Assembly (NCBI GenBank): GCA_022845895.1
Contig: AP025573.1
Location: 3,444,501 to 3,508,500, forward strand
Origin: Lachnospiraceae bacterium
GTDB taxonomy: Bacteria; Bacillota; Clostridia; Lachnospirales; Lachnospiraceae
DNA length: 64,000 nucleotides
Direction of reading: 5' to 3'
Positions 56,457 to 64,000 of the stretch are shown one piece after another. The notes beneath the pieces are model-generated. The model was not told where the DNA came from. It saw only the letters and a program-made list of their open reading frames with translations, and did no database searches. Each line of letters starts with the position of its first letter. The first letter of the stretch is position 1. The position numbers and the translations under genes are program-made.

Positions 56457-57996
56457 ACTTTTTCGCCACCCGGTATAAATCCGTAAAATCTTCCTTCAGA
56501 TGCGCATACAGATTCCTGTATATAACAAAATACTCCATATAGCGCTCATGTGTCTCCTGGTCTGGTTCCATATAATCGATATAGTTTACTTTTTCCTTGG
56601 CAATCGAAAAGTCTTCGAATACCCCTACAGATACTCCCGCAAGGATAGCATCTCCATAAGGTGCCCCGACACGGTTCTCTACAAATGCCGTCGGCACATT
56701 GAACACATCCGTGATGATTCTTCTCCAGAGCTTGCTCTTTGCCCCGCCTTCATTCAGGATAATCGGCGCATTTGCCCTGATTCCTTTCTTAAGCATAAGC
56801 CTGTAGTTGTCATACAGCGCATATGCCACCCCTTCCATCATAGCACGGATAAAATGCCCCTTCGTGTGATGGAGCGACAAGCCAAATACCGTCCCTCTCG
56901 CATAGGCATTCCAGAGCACGGTACGTTCACCCATAAGGTAGGGGAGCACGATAAGCCCCTCACTGCCGGCCGGCACTTTTTCTGCCTCTTTATTCATAAT
57001 ATCATAGACGTCCATATCCGGCAGCATCTGCGCGGTGGCATGCTCCATCTGGCAGAAGTTGTCGCGGATATATCTGAGCACCTGTCCCCCGGTCAGCACG
57101 ACAGCGATGGAAATGAAGTCGTTGCAGGAGTTCGTCGTATAAGCGTCGTTGCACACAAGGTCGGTAAACTCTCTGCTGTCATTCACCACGCCCATAACAC
57201 CGCAGGTGCCGAGATTGATCTGTACATCGCCCGGCGTGATGGCGCCGCCGCCCACAAAACCGGCATTGCAGTCTACCTGCCCGGCGCAGACCGGTATGCC
57301 CGCGGCCAGACCAAGCTCTTTTGCCGCCTCCTCCGTCACCGTCCCGACAATGTGCTCACATGGATACAGGTCCGGCATCAGCGCGATATCGATACCGAGC
57401 TTATCCATCAGCTCCTTGTTGAACTCTTTCTTCCTGATATCATACGCTACGCCCCAGAATCCTCCGTGGGAATAGCTCATGGCAGCCTTCCCCGTCATAC
57501 GGAGTCTTACAAAACCGTCAATGGTCAATGTCTTCCAGATCTTCTTGTAGTCTTCCGGGCGGTTGTTCTTCTCCCACATGATATTAACCATGGTCGGATA
57601 GTCTTCAATCCGGTTGCCGTTAATCTGGAATATCTCATCCACCCCTACATGTTCTCGGAGCCATTCCACCTCCTTCACGGCCCGCCTGTCCATAAGGTTA
57701 TAGGCGCGGTTGACCGGGCGGGCGTCCTTATCGACCATGACAAGGCACGGCTGCGCTGAAGATATGCCGATGCCCTTTATATCCTCCGGAGCTATCCCCG
57801 CCTTCTTCATACAATCCTTAATCGTCTCACACGCCAGCGTCCAATAGTGCTCGGCATCGTGCTCGGACCACGACGGCTTGTCGACATAGATGGGATACTC
57901 CTGAAAGGAATACGCAAGCACATCTGCGTGTTCGTCGATAATACATGCCTTCCCGCCTCCAGTGCCATAGTCAAGGCCTATCATATATGTTCCCAT
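56446..57996 (-). CDS. FGGY-family ketose kinase (paralogue 2)
   Basis: A 516-residue FGGY kinase closely related to the 46711-48261 gene. Phosphate loop LDYGTGGGKACII, catalytic Asp in AGQVDCNAGFVGGG, adenosine motif LNEGGAKSKLWRRI. It sits between the E3 gene (17 bases) and lplA (11-base overlap) in a dehydrogenase-complex operon, an odd place for a sugar kinase. It implies that the complex acts in a sugar or polyol route, before or after phosphorylation. The substrate is unknown; the same class as paralogue 1 is likely. Confidence 0.88.
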   Translation of the reverse strand: MGTYMIGLDYGTGGGKACIIDEHADVLAYSFQEYPIYVDKPSWSEHDAEHYWTLACETIKDCMKKAGIAPEDIKGIGISSAQPCLVMVDKDARPVNRAYNLMDRRAVKEVEWLREHVGVDEIFQINGNRIEDYPTMVNIMWEKNNRPEDYKKIWKTLTIDGFVRLRMTGKAAMSYSHGGFWGVAYDIRKKEFNKELMDKLGIDIALMPDLYPCEHIVGTVTEEAAKELGLAAGIPVCAGQVDCNAGFVGGGAITPGDVQINLGTCGVMGVVNDSREFTDLVCNDAYTTNSCNDFISIAVVLTGGQVLRYIRDNFCQMEHATAQMLPDMDVYDIMNKEAEKVPAGSEGLIVLPYLMGERTVLWNAYARGTVFGLSLHHTKGHFIRAMMEGVAYALYDNYRLMLKKGIRANAPIILNEGGAKSKLWRRIITDVFNVPTAFVENRVGAPYGDAILAGVSVGVFEDFSIAKEKVNYIDYMEPDQETHERYMEYFVIYRNLYAHLKEDFTDLYRVAKKYEK

Positions 57997-58013
57997 GTAA
58001 TTCTACCTCCTTA

Positions 58014-59402
58014 TCATACCGCTTTGTGTACGCTCTTTCCAAAGCAGTCGAGTGCCGCTTCTTTCATCATCTCGGACAGCGACGGATGTGCCACGACCAT
58101 CCTCTCCCACTCATTCAGCGTCATCTTGTCCCTGACCGCAGCAGAGGCGAACGCAATCATCTCTGGGGCGTCTTCACCGACGATATGCACGCCGAGCGTC
58201 ATCTTATTCTCCTTGTCCATCACTACACGCACAAGTCCGTCCGCCCCTTTGGCCAGCGCCATGCCATTCGCGCCGTAGGCAAATTCTCCCGTAACCGCAG
58301 CAATTCCCATCTCTTCGGCCTTATCGGCGCTGATTCCCACCGCCGCGAATGCAGGCATCGCGTAGATGCACCGGGGCATGACGCTCAAATCCACAGCCTC
58401 TCTTCTGCCCATAATATTCCTGACCGCCGCCTCACCTTCTGCGTAGGCGGCATGGGCAAGCTGGTATCCTCCCACGACATCGCCGATGGCATAGATATGG
58501 GATACGCTTGTCTCCATGTATGCATCCACCTGTATCTCACCTTTTGGCGTTAGTGAAATTCCGGCCGCTTCGGTGTCGATCCCGTTCAGGTTCGGCTTTC
58601 TGCCGGTGGCCATGAGTACCACATCCGCTTCCGTCACACCCGCTTGAGTCCCTTCATAGCAGACGCGCAGCCCGGTTGCCGACTTCTCTATCTTCAGCAC
58701 CTTCGTCCCGCAGGAAATATGTATCCCGCGCTTTTGAAGCGCGCGGACCATATATGCCACAGCCTTCCTGTCTTCTGCAGGGAACAATTCCGGCAAGACC
58801 TCGAGCACGGTTACTTCAGAGCCGAGGGAGCAATAAGCGCTCGCCAGCTCCATGCCGATGACCCCGCCGCCGATGACCGCCAGACGCCCCGGCACTTTCT
58901 CAAGCTCCAGCGCCTGCGTGCTCGTTATCGCAAGTTCCGCGCCTTCAATCGGTATAGAAGATGGAACGGAACCCGTGGCAATCAGGATGTCTTTCCCTCT
59001 GTATATGCTTCCTTCGCACTCCACTTCACCGGGCCCTGTAAGTGTTGCAAAGCCACGCACTACCCTGATCTTATTCGCTTTCAGCAGATACTCTACGCCG
59101 GATACGAGCTTATGCACTACTTCCCTGCGGCCTTCCTGCATCTTCCTGAAGCTGAACAATCCACATTCCCTGAATATCTTCTGATCCACAAGGGAGCGCA
59201 CCTTGTCCATGGCCGCCGCCTTGTCAAGCAGATACTTGGTTGGTATACAGCCCACATTCAGGCATGTACCGCCTATGCTGCCTCCTTCAAACAAGAGCAC
59301 GGACAGGCCCTCCTTTGCCGCGGCTATGGCAGCCAGATAGCCGCCCGGCCCGCCTCCAATCACAATCAGGTCGCAGACCTCTCTCCTTGTATTCTTTTCC
59401 AC
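58014..59402 (-). CDS. lpdA: Dihydrolipoyl dehydrogenase (E3)
   Basis: A flavoprotein disulfide reductase of about 460 residues that reoxidises the lipoyl group with NAD. FAD motif VIGGGPGGYLAAIAA, redox disulfide GGTCLNVGCIPTK, NAD motif VIGGGVIGMELASAY, and the C-terminal AHPSLSEMMKEA with the His-Glu pair of the partner subunit. No lipoyl domain is fused. Start: GTG at 59402 follows AGGGGG at 9 bases; a GTG at 59420 directly after the E2 stop is the alternative. Confidence 0.93.
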   Translation of the reverse strand: MEKNTRREVCDLIVIGGGPGGYLAAIAAAKEGLSVLLFEGGSIGGTCLNVGCIPTKYLLDKAAAMDKVRSLVDQKIFRECGLFSFRKMQEGRREVVHKLVSGVEYLLKANKIRVVRGFATLTGPGEVECEGSIYRGKDILIATGSVPSSIPIEGAELAITSTQALELEKVPGRLAVIGGGVIGMELASAYCSLGSEVTVLEVLPELFPAEDRKAVAYMVRALQKRGIHISCGTKVLKIEKSATGLRVCYEGTQAGVTEADVVLMATGRKPNLNGIDTEAAGISLTPKGEIQVDAYMETSVSHIYAIGDVVGGYQLAHAAYAEGEAAVRNIMGRREAVDLSVMPRCIYAMPAFAAVGISADKAEEMGIAAVTGEFAYGANGMALAKGADGLVRVVMDKENKMTLGVHIVGEDAPEMIAFASAAVRDKMTLNEWERMVVAHPSLSEMMKEAALDCFGKSVHKAV

Positions 59403-59420
59403 TTTTTTACGCCCCCTCAC

Positions 59421-60638
59421 CTACAGCAAAGCCATTGCCGGATCTTCTATCACTGCTTTCAGTTCTGTCAGGAAGCTGGCCCCGTATGCTCCGTCTACCA
59501 CACGGTGGTCAAAACTTCCCGTAAGAGTCATCACCGGAACCGCCACCCACCGTCCGTCCTTAAGCACCGGCTTGTCATGCACAGTACCTGCCGCCAGAAT
59601 ACACGCTTCCGGCGGGTTGATGATAGCGTCGAACCGTACCACCGGATACATGCCGAGATTGGACAGCGTGATTGTCCCCCCGGACATATCTTCAGGCGCC
59701 AGCTTCCCTTCCCGTGCCAGGCTGATGTTGGACTTGTTCGCCTCCGCTATCTCTGTGATGGTCTTTTCATTCACCGTTTCCACTACCGGGACGACAAGCC
59801 CTCCCTCCAGAGAGACGGCCAGTCCGATGTTCACATTCTTATGCAGCAGAATCGCATCATCCGTATAGGATGCATTTACATACGGATACTTCCGGACTGC
59901 CGCGTCGATACATTTGAACAAAATGTCATTGTATGACAGCTTAAGTCCTGTCTTACTGCCGTTGACCTTCGTCCGGAACGCGATGCACGGCTCCATATCG
60001 ACTTCCACCGATGCCCGGAACACGGGTACGTTCCGGGAGCTCTCCAGCATCCTGCGGGCAATCGTCCTGCGCATGGAGGTGAGCGGAACTTCTGTAACGG
60101 AAGCTTTTCCACATCCGGTCTCCTCAGTCCCTGCCGTATCCATACACGGTGCCTCATCGATATATTTCTGTACGTCTGCACGTTTCAGATTATCTTTCCC
60201 CAAGCTGGCTGCCACATCACGGAGGGAAAACCCATGTTCACCCGCAAGCAGTTTTGCATTTGGCATCGCTTTGACAGACTTGTCTATCGGCTGATATTCT
60301 TCCTCTTCCTTCCCGGACGGAGCATGTGCTGCTGCCACAGCCGTTTCCAGTCCTGCCTTACTTTGACCGCCAAGCCGTTCCTCCACCTGGGGCCTGTCAC
60401 TCTCCTCCCCGATGAGTGCAATCACCTCTCCGGCCGCCGCCTGATCTCCTTCTTCCGCCAGGATGGCAAGCACGGTGCCCTTTGCAAAGCTTTCTACCGA
60501 GAGGGTGGCTTTGTCCGTCTCTACCGTGAGCAGCTCGTCTCCCCGTTTGACCTTATCACCTGTTTTTACCAGCCAGGCGCCTATGGTGGACATGTCCGTC
60601 GTCTGCCCGCCTGCCGGCATCGTAATCTCTTTTATCAT
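59421..60638 (-). CDS. Dihydrolipoamide acyltransferase (E2)
   Basis: A 405-residue E2. Residues 1-77 are a lipoyl domain with the lipoyl lysine in VETDKATLSVES; about 120-160 is the peripheral-subunit-binding domain (PNAKLLAGEHGFSLRDVAAS, NLKRADVQKYIDEA); the catalytic domain follows, with DHRVVDGAYGASFL holding the active-site His and Asp. The single lipoyl domain and the AcoA/AcoB-like E1 favour an acetoin-type or similar complex over pyruvate dehydrogenase, which is rare in strict anaerobes. It lies 14 bases after the aldolase-like gene. Confidence 0.92.
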   Translation of the reverse strand: MIKEITMPAGGQTTDMSTIGAWLVKTGDKVKRGDELLTVETDKATLSVESFAKGTVLAILAEEGDQAAAGEVIALIGEESDRPQVEERLGGQSKAGLETAVAAAHAPSGKEEEEYQPIDKSVKAMPNAKLLAGEHGFSLRDVAASLGKDNLKRADVQKYIDEAPCMDTAGTEETGCGKASVTEVPLTSMRRTIARRMLESSRNVPVFRASVEVDMEPCIAFRTKVNGSKTGLKLSYNDILFKCIDAAVRKYPYVNASYTDDAILLHKNVNIGLAVSLEGGLVVPVVETVNEKTITEIAEANKSNISLAREGKLAPEDMSGGTITLSNLGMYPVVRFDAIINPPEACILAAGTVHDKPVLKDGRWVAVPVMTLTGSFDHRVVDGAYGASFLTELKAVIEDPAMALL

Positions 60639-60652
60639 AATCTTCTCCCACC

Positions 60653-61567
60653 TTAGAATGCTTTGTTCTCACCGTTCAGCGCCCGGATCGTCTCTTCCAC
60701 ATATGCCATGACCGCCTCCTGCTCCTTTACGATCATGTCCTTTCCCGCGCCTCTTCCGAGGATATCGTTGGGATCCATCTTATCCACGTCATACTCTGAC
60801 ATGTATGCTTTCACCGCGTTGATGGCAGCACGCTTCATGCCCGTACCAAAATTCACCTTCGCAACACCCATAGATGCTGCTTTGGACAGGTCCTCATGTG
60901 CGATGCTTGTCCCTCCATGAAGCACGAGCGGAATGTCAATTTCTCTGGCAAGCGTCTGAAGCGCATCGTAATTGATCGTAACATTTCCATCCTCCTTCAG
61001 ATGACAGTTTCCAACCGCTACAGCCACTGCATCTATGCCCGTTTCCAGGACAAAATTACGACACACCTCCGGGTCCGTATCCTCCCCTTCGTGAAGCTCT
61101 CCTGTGGCGGAGTTGAAAAGCGGCAGTTCTCCCACTTCACCTTCTACCGCCACGCCATTTGCATGTGCCTTTTCAACAATTCTCTTCTGAATCTCGGTCA
61201 GCTCCTGAAGAGGAAGCGCGTCAGAGGCAAATACAGGGGCGAACATGACCATATCGAATCCGATTTCCGCGGCTTTGATTACCATGTCCTCATCATCGGA
61301 TTCATTCAGAAGCAGCGCCACCGGAACGCTTGCCTCTTCCGCTATCTGGGACAGCATGGCATAGTATACGTCGAGGCTTTCTCTGTAGCGCCTCTTGGCC
61401 TCCCCGATGTAGGTTCCGCATACGCCTATCATGACAGGTGATTTGACATGTTCAGCCGCCCTTACCATGGCAAGTGTAGACTGCAGGTCCCAGCTCTCGA
61501 AATATCCGACTGCATAGTTATGTTCCATGGCATGCTTCAGTAATGCTTTTACTGCTATTCTGCTCAT
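60653..61567 (-). CDS. Class II fructose-bisphosphate-aldolase-like protein with altered metal site
   Basis: A 304-residue TIM barrel of the class II FBA/GatY family. In true members LDH supplies the catalytic Asp and the first zinc His; here the matching segment is VALLLNESDDED, giving N88 and E89. The other zinc histidines are kept (AVGNCHLKEDG and VLHGGTSIAHEDL), as is the phosphate-binding FGTGMKRAA. Standard retro-aldol chemistry is doubtful; a different reaction or a Glu-ligated metal is possible. The ATG at 61567 follows GGAGAATAAAATT. It interrupts the E1-beta/E2 order of the complex genes, so it is likely a pathway step. Confidence 0.85.
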   Translation of the reverse strand: MSRIAVKALLKHAMEHNYAVGYFESWDLQSTLAMVRAAEHVKSPVMIGVCGTYIGEAKRRYRESLDVYYAMLSQIAEEASVPVALLLNESDDEDMVIKAAEIGFDMVMFAPVFASDALPLQELTEIQKRIVEKAHANGVAVEGEVGELPLFNSATGELHEGEDTDPEVCRNFVLETGIDAVAVAVGNCHLKEDGNVTINYDALQTLAREIDIPLVLHGGTSIAHEDLSKAASMGVAKVNFGTGMKRAAINAVKAYMSEYDVDKMDPNDILGRGAGKDMIVKEQEAVMAYVEETIRALNGENKAF

Positions 61568-61602
61568 AATTTTATTCTCCTTCTGGCTCTGTATTAAGCC
61601 TG

Positions 61603-62616
61603 TTAATATGCTGCAAGTTCCCGTACTGCTTCCATAATACGTTCCGTATCCGGAATCACGAAGTTCTCCATCGGTGATGCAAATGGTACCGGCGTATCGC
61701 ATGCTGCCACAATCTTAATGGGCGCATCCAGATCATAGATATTGTTCTCAGCGACATGAGCTGCCACCTGTGCTCCCCATCCGTTATTCTTGTGGTCTTC
61801 ATGGACAATCAGAAGCCTGCCCGTCTTCTTAAGCGACGCCTCCACCGTGTCATAGTCGAACGGCACGAGTGTCCTCGGATCGATTACCTCGCAGCTGATA
61901 CCTTCTTCTTGAAGCTTCCTTGCAGCCTCCTGCGCCCGGTAGCTCATGAGCAGGTTAGCGACAATCGTCACATCCCTGCCTTCCCTTCGCACCACCGCCT
62001 TGCCGAATTCTATCGCATAGTCTTCTTCCGGTACTTCCCCGGACGTCTTGATTGCGTCTTTTTCTTTTCTCGTGCCTCCGTACAGCAGCTTATGTTCAAA
62101 TACCAGCACCGGATTGTCATCCCGGATTGCCTGCTTCATCATGCCTTTCGCATCGTACGGGGTGGACGGGCATATCACTTTCAGTCCCGGCACATGTGTA
62201 AAGTAGCTTTCCAGGCTCTGTGCATGCTGCGCGCCTCTGTTCGTGGCCCCGCAGGGCGCCCGCATTACCATCGGCACATGGACAGTACCGCCGGACATGT
62301 AGCACATCTTCGCCGCCTGGTTCACAAGCTGATCCATCATGCAGAACAGGAAATCTCCGTACTGGAGGTCTGCCACCGGACGCATGCCGGTAATTCCGGC
62401 TCCCACGCATACGCCTGCTATGAGTATCTCAGCGATGGGCGTGTTGATGACCCGTTCCGGACCGAATTCCTCCAGAAGTCCTTTCGTAACGGTGAACGCT
62501 CCGCCCATTCCTCCTTCTATATCTACGTCCTCCCCAAGGCAGAAGACGGTGTCGTCTCTTCTCATCTCTTCCTGGATTGCCTGCTTTAAGGCATCCGCTA
62601 TGGACATCTCGGCCAT
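61603..62616 (-). CDS. 2-oxoacid/acetoin dehydrogenase E1 beta subunit
   Basis: A 337-residue transketolase-like pyrimidine-binding subunit. FCLGEDVDIEGG, the Glu in INTPIAEILIAGVCVGAG that activates thiamine diphosphate, and MVMRAPCGATNRGAQHAQS are family segments; the C-terminal transketolase domain follows (VTIVANLLMSYRAQEAARKL). It pairs with the E1 alpha gene upstream; the ATG overlaps the alpha stop by one base. It is of the AcoB/PdhB type. The substrate is not defined by the subunit alone. Confidence 0.93.
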   Translation of the reverse strand: MAEMSIADALKQAIQEEMRRDDTVFCLGEDVDIEGGMGGAFTVTKGLLEEFGPERVINTPIAEILIAGVCVGAGITGMRPVADLQYGDFLFCMMDQLVNQAAKMCYMSGGTVHVPMVMRAPCGATNRGAQHAQSLESYFTHVPGLKVICPSTPYDAKGMMKQAIRDDNPVLVFEHKLLYGGTRKEKDAIKTSGEVPEEDYAIEFGKAVVRREGRDVTIVANLLMSYRAQEAARKLQEEGISCEVIDPRTLVPFDYDTVEASLKKTGRLLIVHEDHKNNGWGAQVAAHVAENNIYDLDAPIKIVAACDTPVPFASPMENFVIPDTERIMEAVRELAAY

Positions 62617-63599
62617 TATACATTTCCTCCTTCCCAGTATACGTCCCGAAGTGCAGATTCCGGTTCCGGTTCCCTGCTGTTCTTGGCATATTCCACTTCT
62701 GCTTCTATCACCGCTTCTATCTTCTCCTCTATCCGTACGAGTTCTTCTTCACTTAAAACCTCCTCGTCAAGGAGCCTTTTTCTGAATGACCGCACCGGGT
62801 CTCTTAAAAACCATTCCTTCTCTTCCTCCTTGGGCCGGTAGCCGCATGCATCATTTCTGGAATGTCCGCCGATGCGGTAAGTCTTCAGCTCCAGGATTGT
62901 CGGCCCCTCTCCTGCTCTCGCACGTGCTATCGCCCTGGATGCCGCTTCGTTCACGGCCAGCACATCGTTGCCGTCCACGACTTCGGACGGGATACCATAG
63001 GCCGGCCCTCTGTCCGCAGCCACGTGTTCAAGGCGGCATGTCATCTTTATGGACGTCGTCGCAGAATAGAGATTGTTCTCGCACACATAGACTACCGGCA
63101 GCTTCCATACTGCCGCCGCATTGAGCGCCTCATGGAAAGCGCCCTCATTGCTTGCCCCGTCTCCGAAGAAGCAGACCGCCACATTGTCCGTCTTCTTCAT
63201 CTTGCACCGGAGCGCCACACCTGCGGCTATCGGCAGGTTCCCTCCTACGATGGCATTGGCCGTGACCGCTCCGACAGATATGTCTCCCGTGTGCATGGCT
63301 CCGCCTTTTCCTTTGCAGCACCCTTCCGCCTTGCCGAACATCTCGCACATCATGGAACGTAAGCTCACTCCCTTGGCAAGATCGTGTCCCGCCGGCCTGT
63401 GTGTCGTCAATATGTAATCTTCTTTTCTCAGGTCATATATCATACCCACCGCGCAGGCTTCCTGTCCGTGGGACTGGTGAATCGTTCCTGGCATGATCCC
63501 TTCCAGGAACAGATAATATATCGTTTCCTCGTACTGGCGTATCAGGTACATATCCTTGTACATACCGACGGCCCGCTCTCTCTCAGGCATTTTCTGCAT
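62616..63599 (-). CDS. 2-oxoacid/acetoin dehydrogenase E1 alpha subunit
   Basis: A 327-residue thiamine-diphosphate-binding subunit. The cofactor motif is FFGDGASNEGAFHEALNAAA to ENN; the start RQYEETIYYLFLEGIMPGTI resembles AcoA, as does the length. IGGHSRNDACGYR is the phosphorylation-loop region. Decarboxylation of a 2-oxoacid or cleavage of an alpha-hydroxyketone (acetoin type) are both possible. The ATG follows AAGGAGAGTACGTT. It is the first gene of the operon, with a promoter and palindromic operator upstream. Confidence 0.93.
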   Translation of the reverse strand: MQKMPERERAVGMYKDMYLIRQYEETIYYLFLEGIMPGTIHQSHGQEACAVGMIYDLRKEDYILTTHRPAGHDLAKGVSLRSMMCEMFGKAEGCCKGKGGAMHTGDISVGAVTANAIVGGNLPIAAGVALRCKMKKTDNVAVCFFGDGASNEGAFHEALNAAAVWKLPVVYVCENNLYSATTSIKMTCRLEHVAADRGPAYGIPSEVVDGNDVLAVNEAASRAIARARAGEGPTILELKTYRIGGHSRNDACGYRPKEEEKEWFLRDPVRSFRKRLLDEEVLSEEELVRIEEKIEAVIEAEVEYAKNSREPEPESALRDVYWEGGNV

Positions 63600-63648
63600 A
63601 ACGTACTCTCCTTGTCATTGTTAAAATCAACTGGAAACATAGAAATGT

Positions 63649-63664
63649 ATTTAACATGTTAAAT
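63649..63664. promoter_or_regulatory. Operator of the E1-E2-E3 operon
   Basis: ATTTAACATGTTAAAT is a perfect 16-bp palindrome starting 9 bases downstream of the -10 (63674-63679), over the expected transcription start. Related AACAT/ATGTT elements recur at 63721-63738 (ATGTTT, 6 bases, AAACAT) and 63818-63829 (AACATAAATGTT), near the divergent DeoR promoter. The DeoR protein at 63851 is the likely binder. Confidence 0.55.
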
Positions 63665-63673
63665 CCTATCTTC

Positions 63674-63702
63674 ATTATATTTTCAACAAGTGACTTAATC
63701 AA
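63674..63702 (-). promoter_or_regulatory. Promoter of the E1-E2-E3-kinase-lplA operon
   Basis: Minus strand: -35 TTGATT (63702-63697), 17-base spacer, consensus -10 TATAAT (63679-63674), about 75 bases upstream of the E1 alpha start. Confidence 0.65.
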
Positions 63703-63787
63703 CATTATGACCGTCTCAATATGTTTGATTTAAAACATTATAGGCTTATTATTGTTCATCTATAAACATTTCGCTGTTCTGCATCGG

Positions 63788-63816
63788 TTGTAAAACAGGA
63801 AAATATGTAATAGAAT
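63788..63816 (+). promoter_or_regulatory. Promoter of the divergent DeoR gene
   Basis: -35 TTGTAA (63788-63793), 17-base spacer, -10 TAGAAT (63811-63816), 34 bases upstream of the ATG. The AACATAAATGTT inverted repeat overlaps the start site. Confidence 0.5.
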
Positions 63817-63850
63817 AAACATAAATGTTGATTCTGAAAGGAGCCACAAG

Positions 63851-64000
63851 ATGAAAAAGGAACGTCATGCCCGGATTATAGAATTGTTGGAAAATCATAT
63901 GGTATGTACTCCGAAAGAACTGTCGGACGAGCTCGCCTGCAGCGAGATGACGATACGAAGAGATCTGAATGAACTGGAAGAGATGAGCCTCGTACGGAGA
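63851..64000 (+). CDS. DeoR-family regulator, N-terminus only (cut by window end)
   Basis: The first 50 codons from an ATG preceded by AAAGGAGCCACAAG, open to the window end. They form the DeoR winged helix: RHARIIELLENHMVCTPKEL and DELACSEMTIRRDLNELEEM, where TIRRDLNELE is the recognition helix. It is divergent from the E1-E2-E3 operon, sharing the operator-rich 251-base gap, and is presumably its repressor. The sensor domain lies outside the window. Confidence 0.88.
   Translation, partial: MKKERHARIIELLENHMVCTPKELSDELACSEMTIRRDLNELEEMSLVRR

Noticed and set aside
55173..57759. Two plus-strand frames of over 400 codons (55173-56486 and 56500-57759)
   Set aside because: Antisense to lplA and the FGGY kinase; no family motif and no suitable ribosome site.
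58644..59936. 430-codon plus-strand frame
   Set aside because: Antisense to the E3 and E2 genes, which are certain on the minus strand.
1..64000. tRNA, rRNA, riboswitch or phage genes
   Set aside because: I looked for clover-leaf, rRNA-like and known riboswitch cores and for phage structural genes and found nothing I could support.

Overview
The window looks like chromosome from a gut-type Lachnospiraceae, a relative of [Clostridium] scindens or [C.] hylemonae. This is an inference from four things: G+C near one half with AT-rich intergenic DNA, strong AGGAGG ribosome sites, a D-allulose 3-epimerase matching the clostridial type, and the mix of glycyl-radical chemistry, ROK/DeoR/GntR regulators and many FGGY kinases. 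I saw no rRNA, tRNA, CRISPR array, phage gene or intact transposase. Most of the 64 kb is a catabolic island for sugars, polyols and sugar acids, cut into small operons, each with its own regulator.

Layout. 1-7.5 kb: an aldo/keto reductase (cut by the window edge) and a minus-strand operon FGGY kinase > epimerase > rhamnulokinase > D-allulose epimerase, divergent from a DeoR regulator and an FSA-type aldolase. 8-14 kb: a four-gene operon FGGY kinase > radical-SAM activase > glycyl radical enzyme (GRE) > GntR/LacI hybrid repressor, with a 29-bp palindrome lying over its promoter. 14-15 kb: a Fic protein and a strongly structured convergent intergenic element. 15-26.5 kb: two ROK regulators, three zinc dehydrogenases, an SDR, a ribose-type ABC transporter and a degenerate M24-fold protein. 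26.7-36 kb: a hybrid histidine kinase, a tandem-GntR regulator, an AraC regulator and a 1090-residue DUF5107/TPR protein. 37-43.4 kb: a D-threonate/D-erythronate-type set (DeoR, KdgT-type permease, DUF1537 kinase, PdxA2-like dehydrogenase, triosephosphate isomerase). 43.5-49 kb: a double-receiver protein and an operon class II aldolase > FGGY kinase > threitol/erythritol-type dehydrogenase > orphan sugar-binding lipoprotein. 49-51.7 kb: an AT-richer drug-type ABC exporter with its TetR repressor and two matching operators. 51.7-64 kb: a LacI regulator, a DhaK-DhaL kinase and a long operon carrying a complete 2-oxoacid/acetoin-dehydrogenase-type complex (E1 alpha, E1 beta, E2, E3), lipoate ligase, a second FGGY kinase and an aldolase-like protein with an altered metal site, divergent from a DeoR regulator cut by the window end.

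How it may work together: polyols or ketoses enter by ABC uptake or a permease, are oxidised or epimerised, phosphorylated by FGGY, DUF1537 or DhaK-type kinases, and cleaved by aldolases or a PdxA2-type decarboxylating dehydrogenase to triose phosphates. Two modules do not fit a textbook route and are the best candidates for new biology: the kinase-activase-GRE operon, and the thiamine/lipoate complex embedded with a sugar kinase and an odd aldolase. A family of five near-perfect palindromic intergenic repeats (36.05, 37.29, 43.41, 44.40 and 52.85 kb) runs through the right half.
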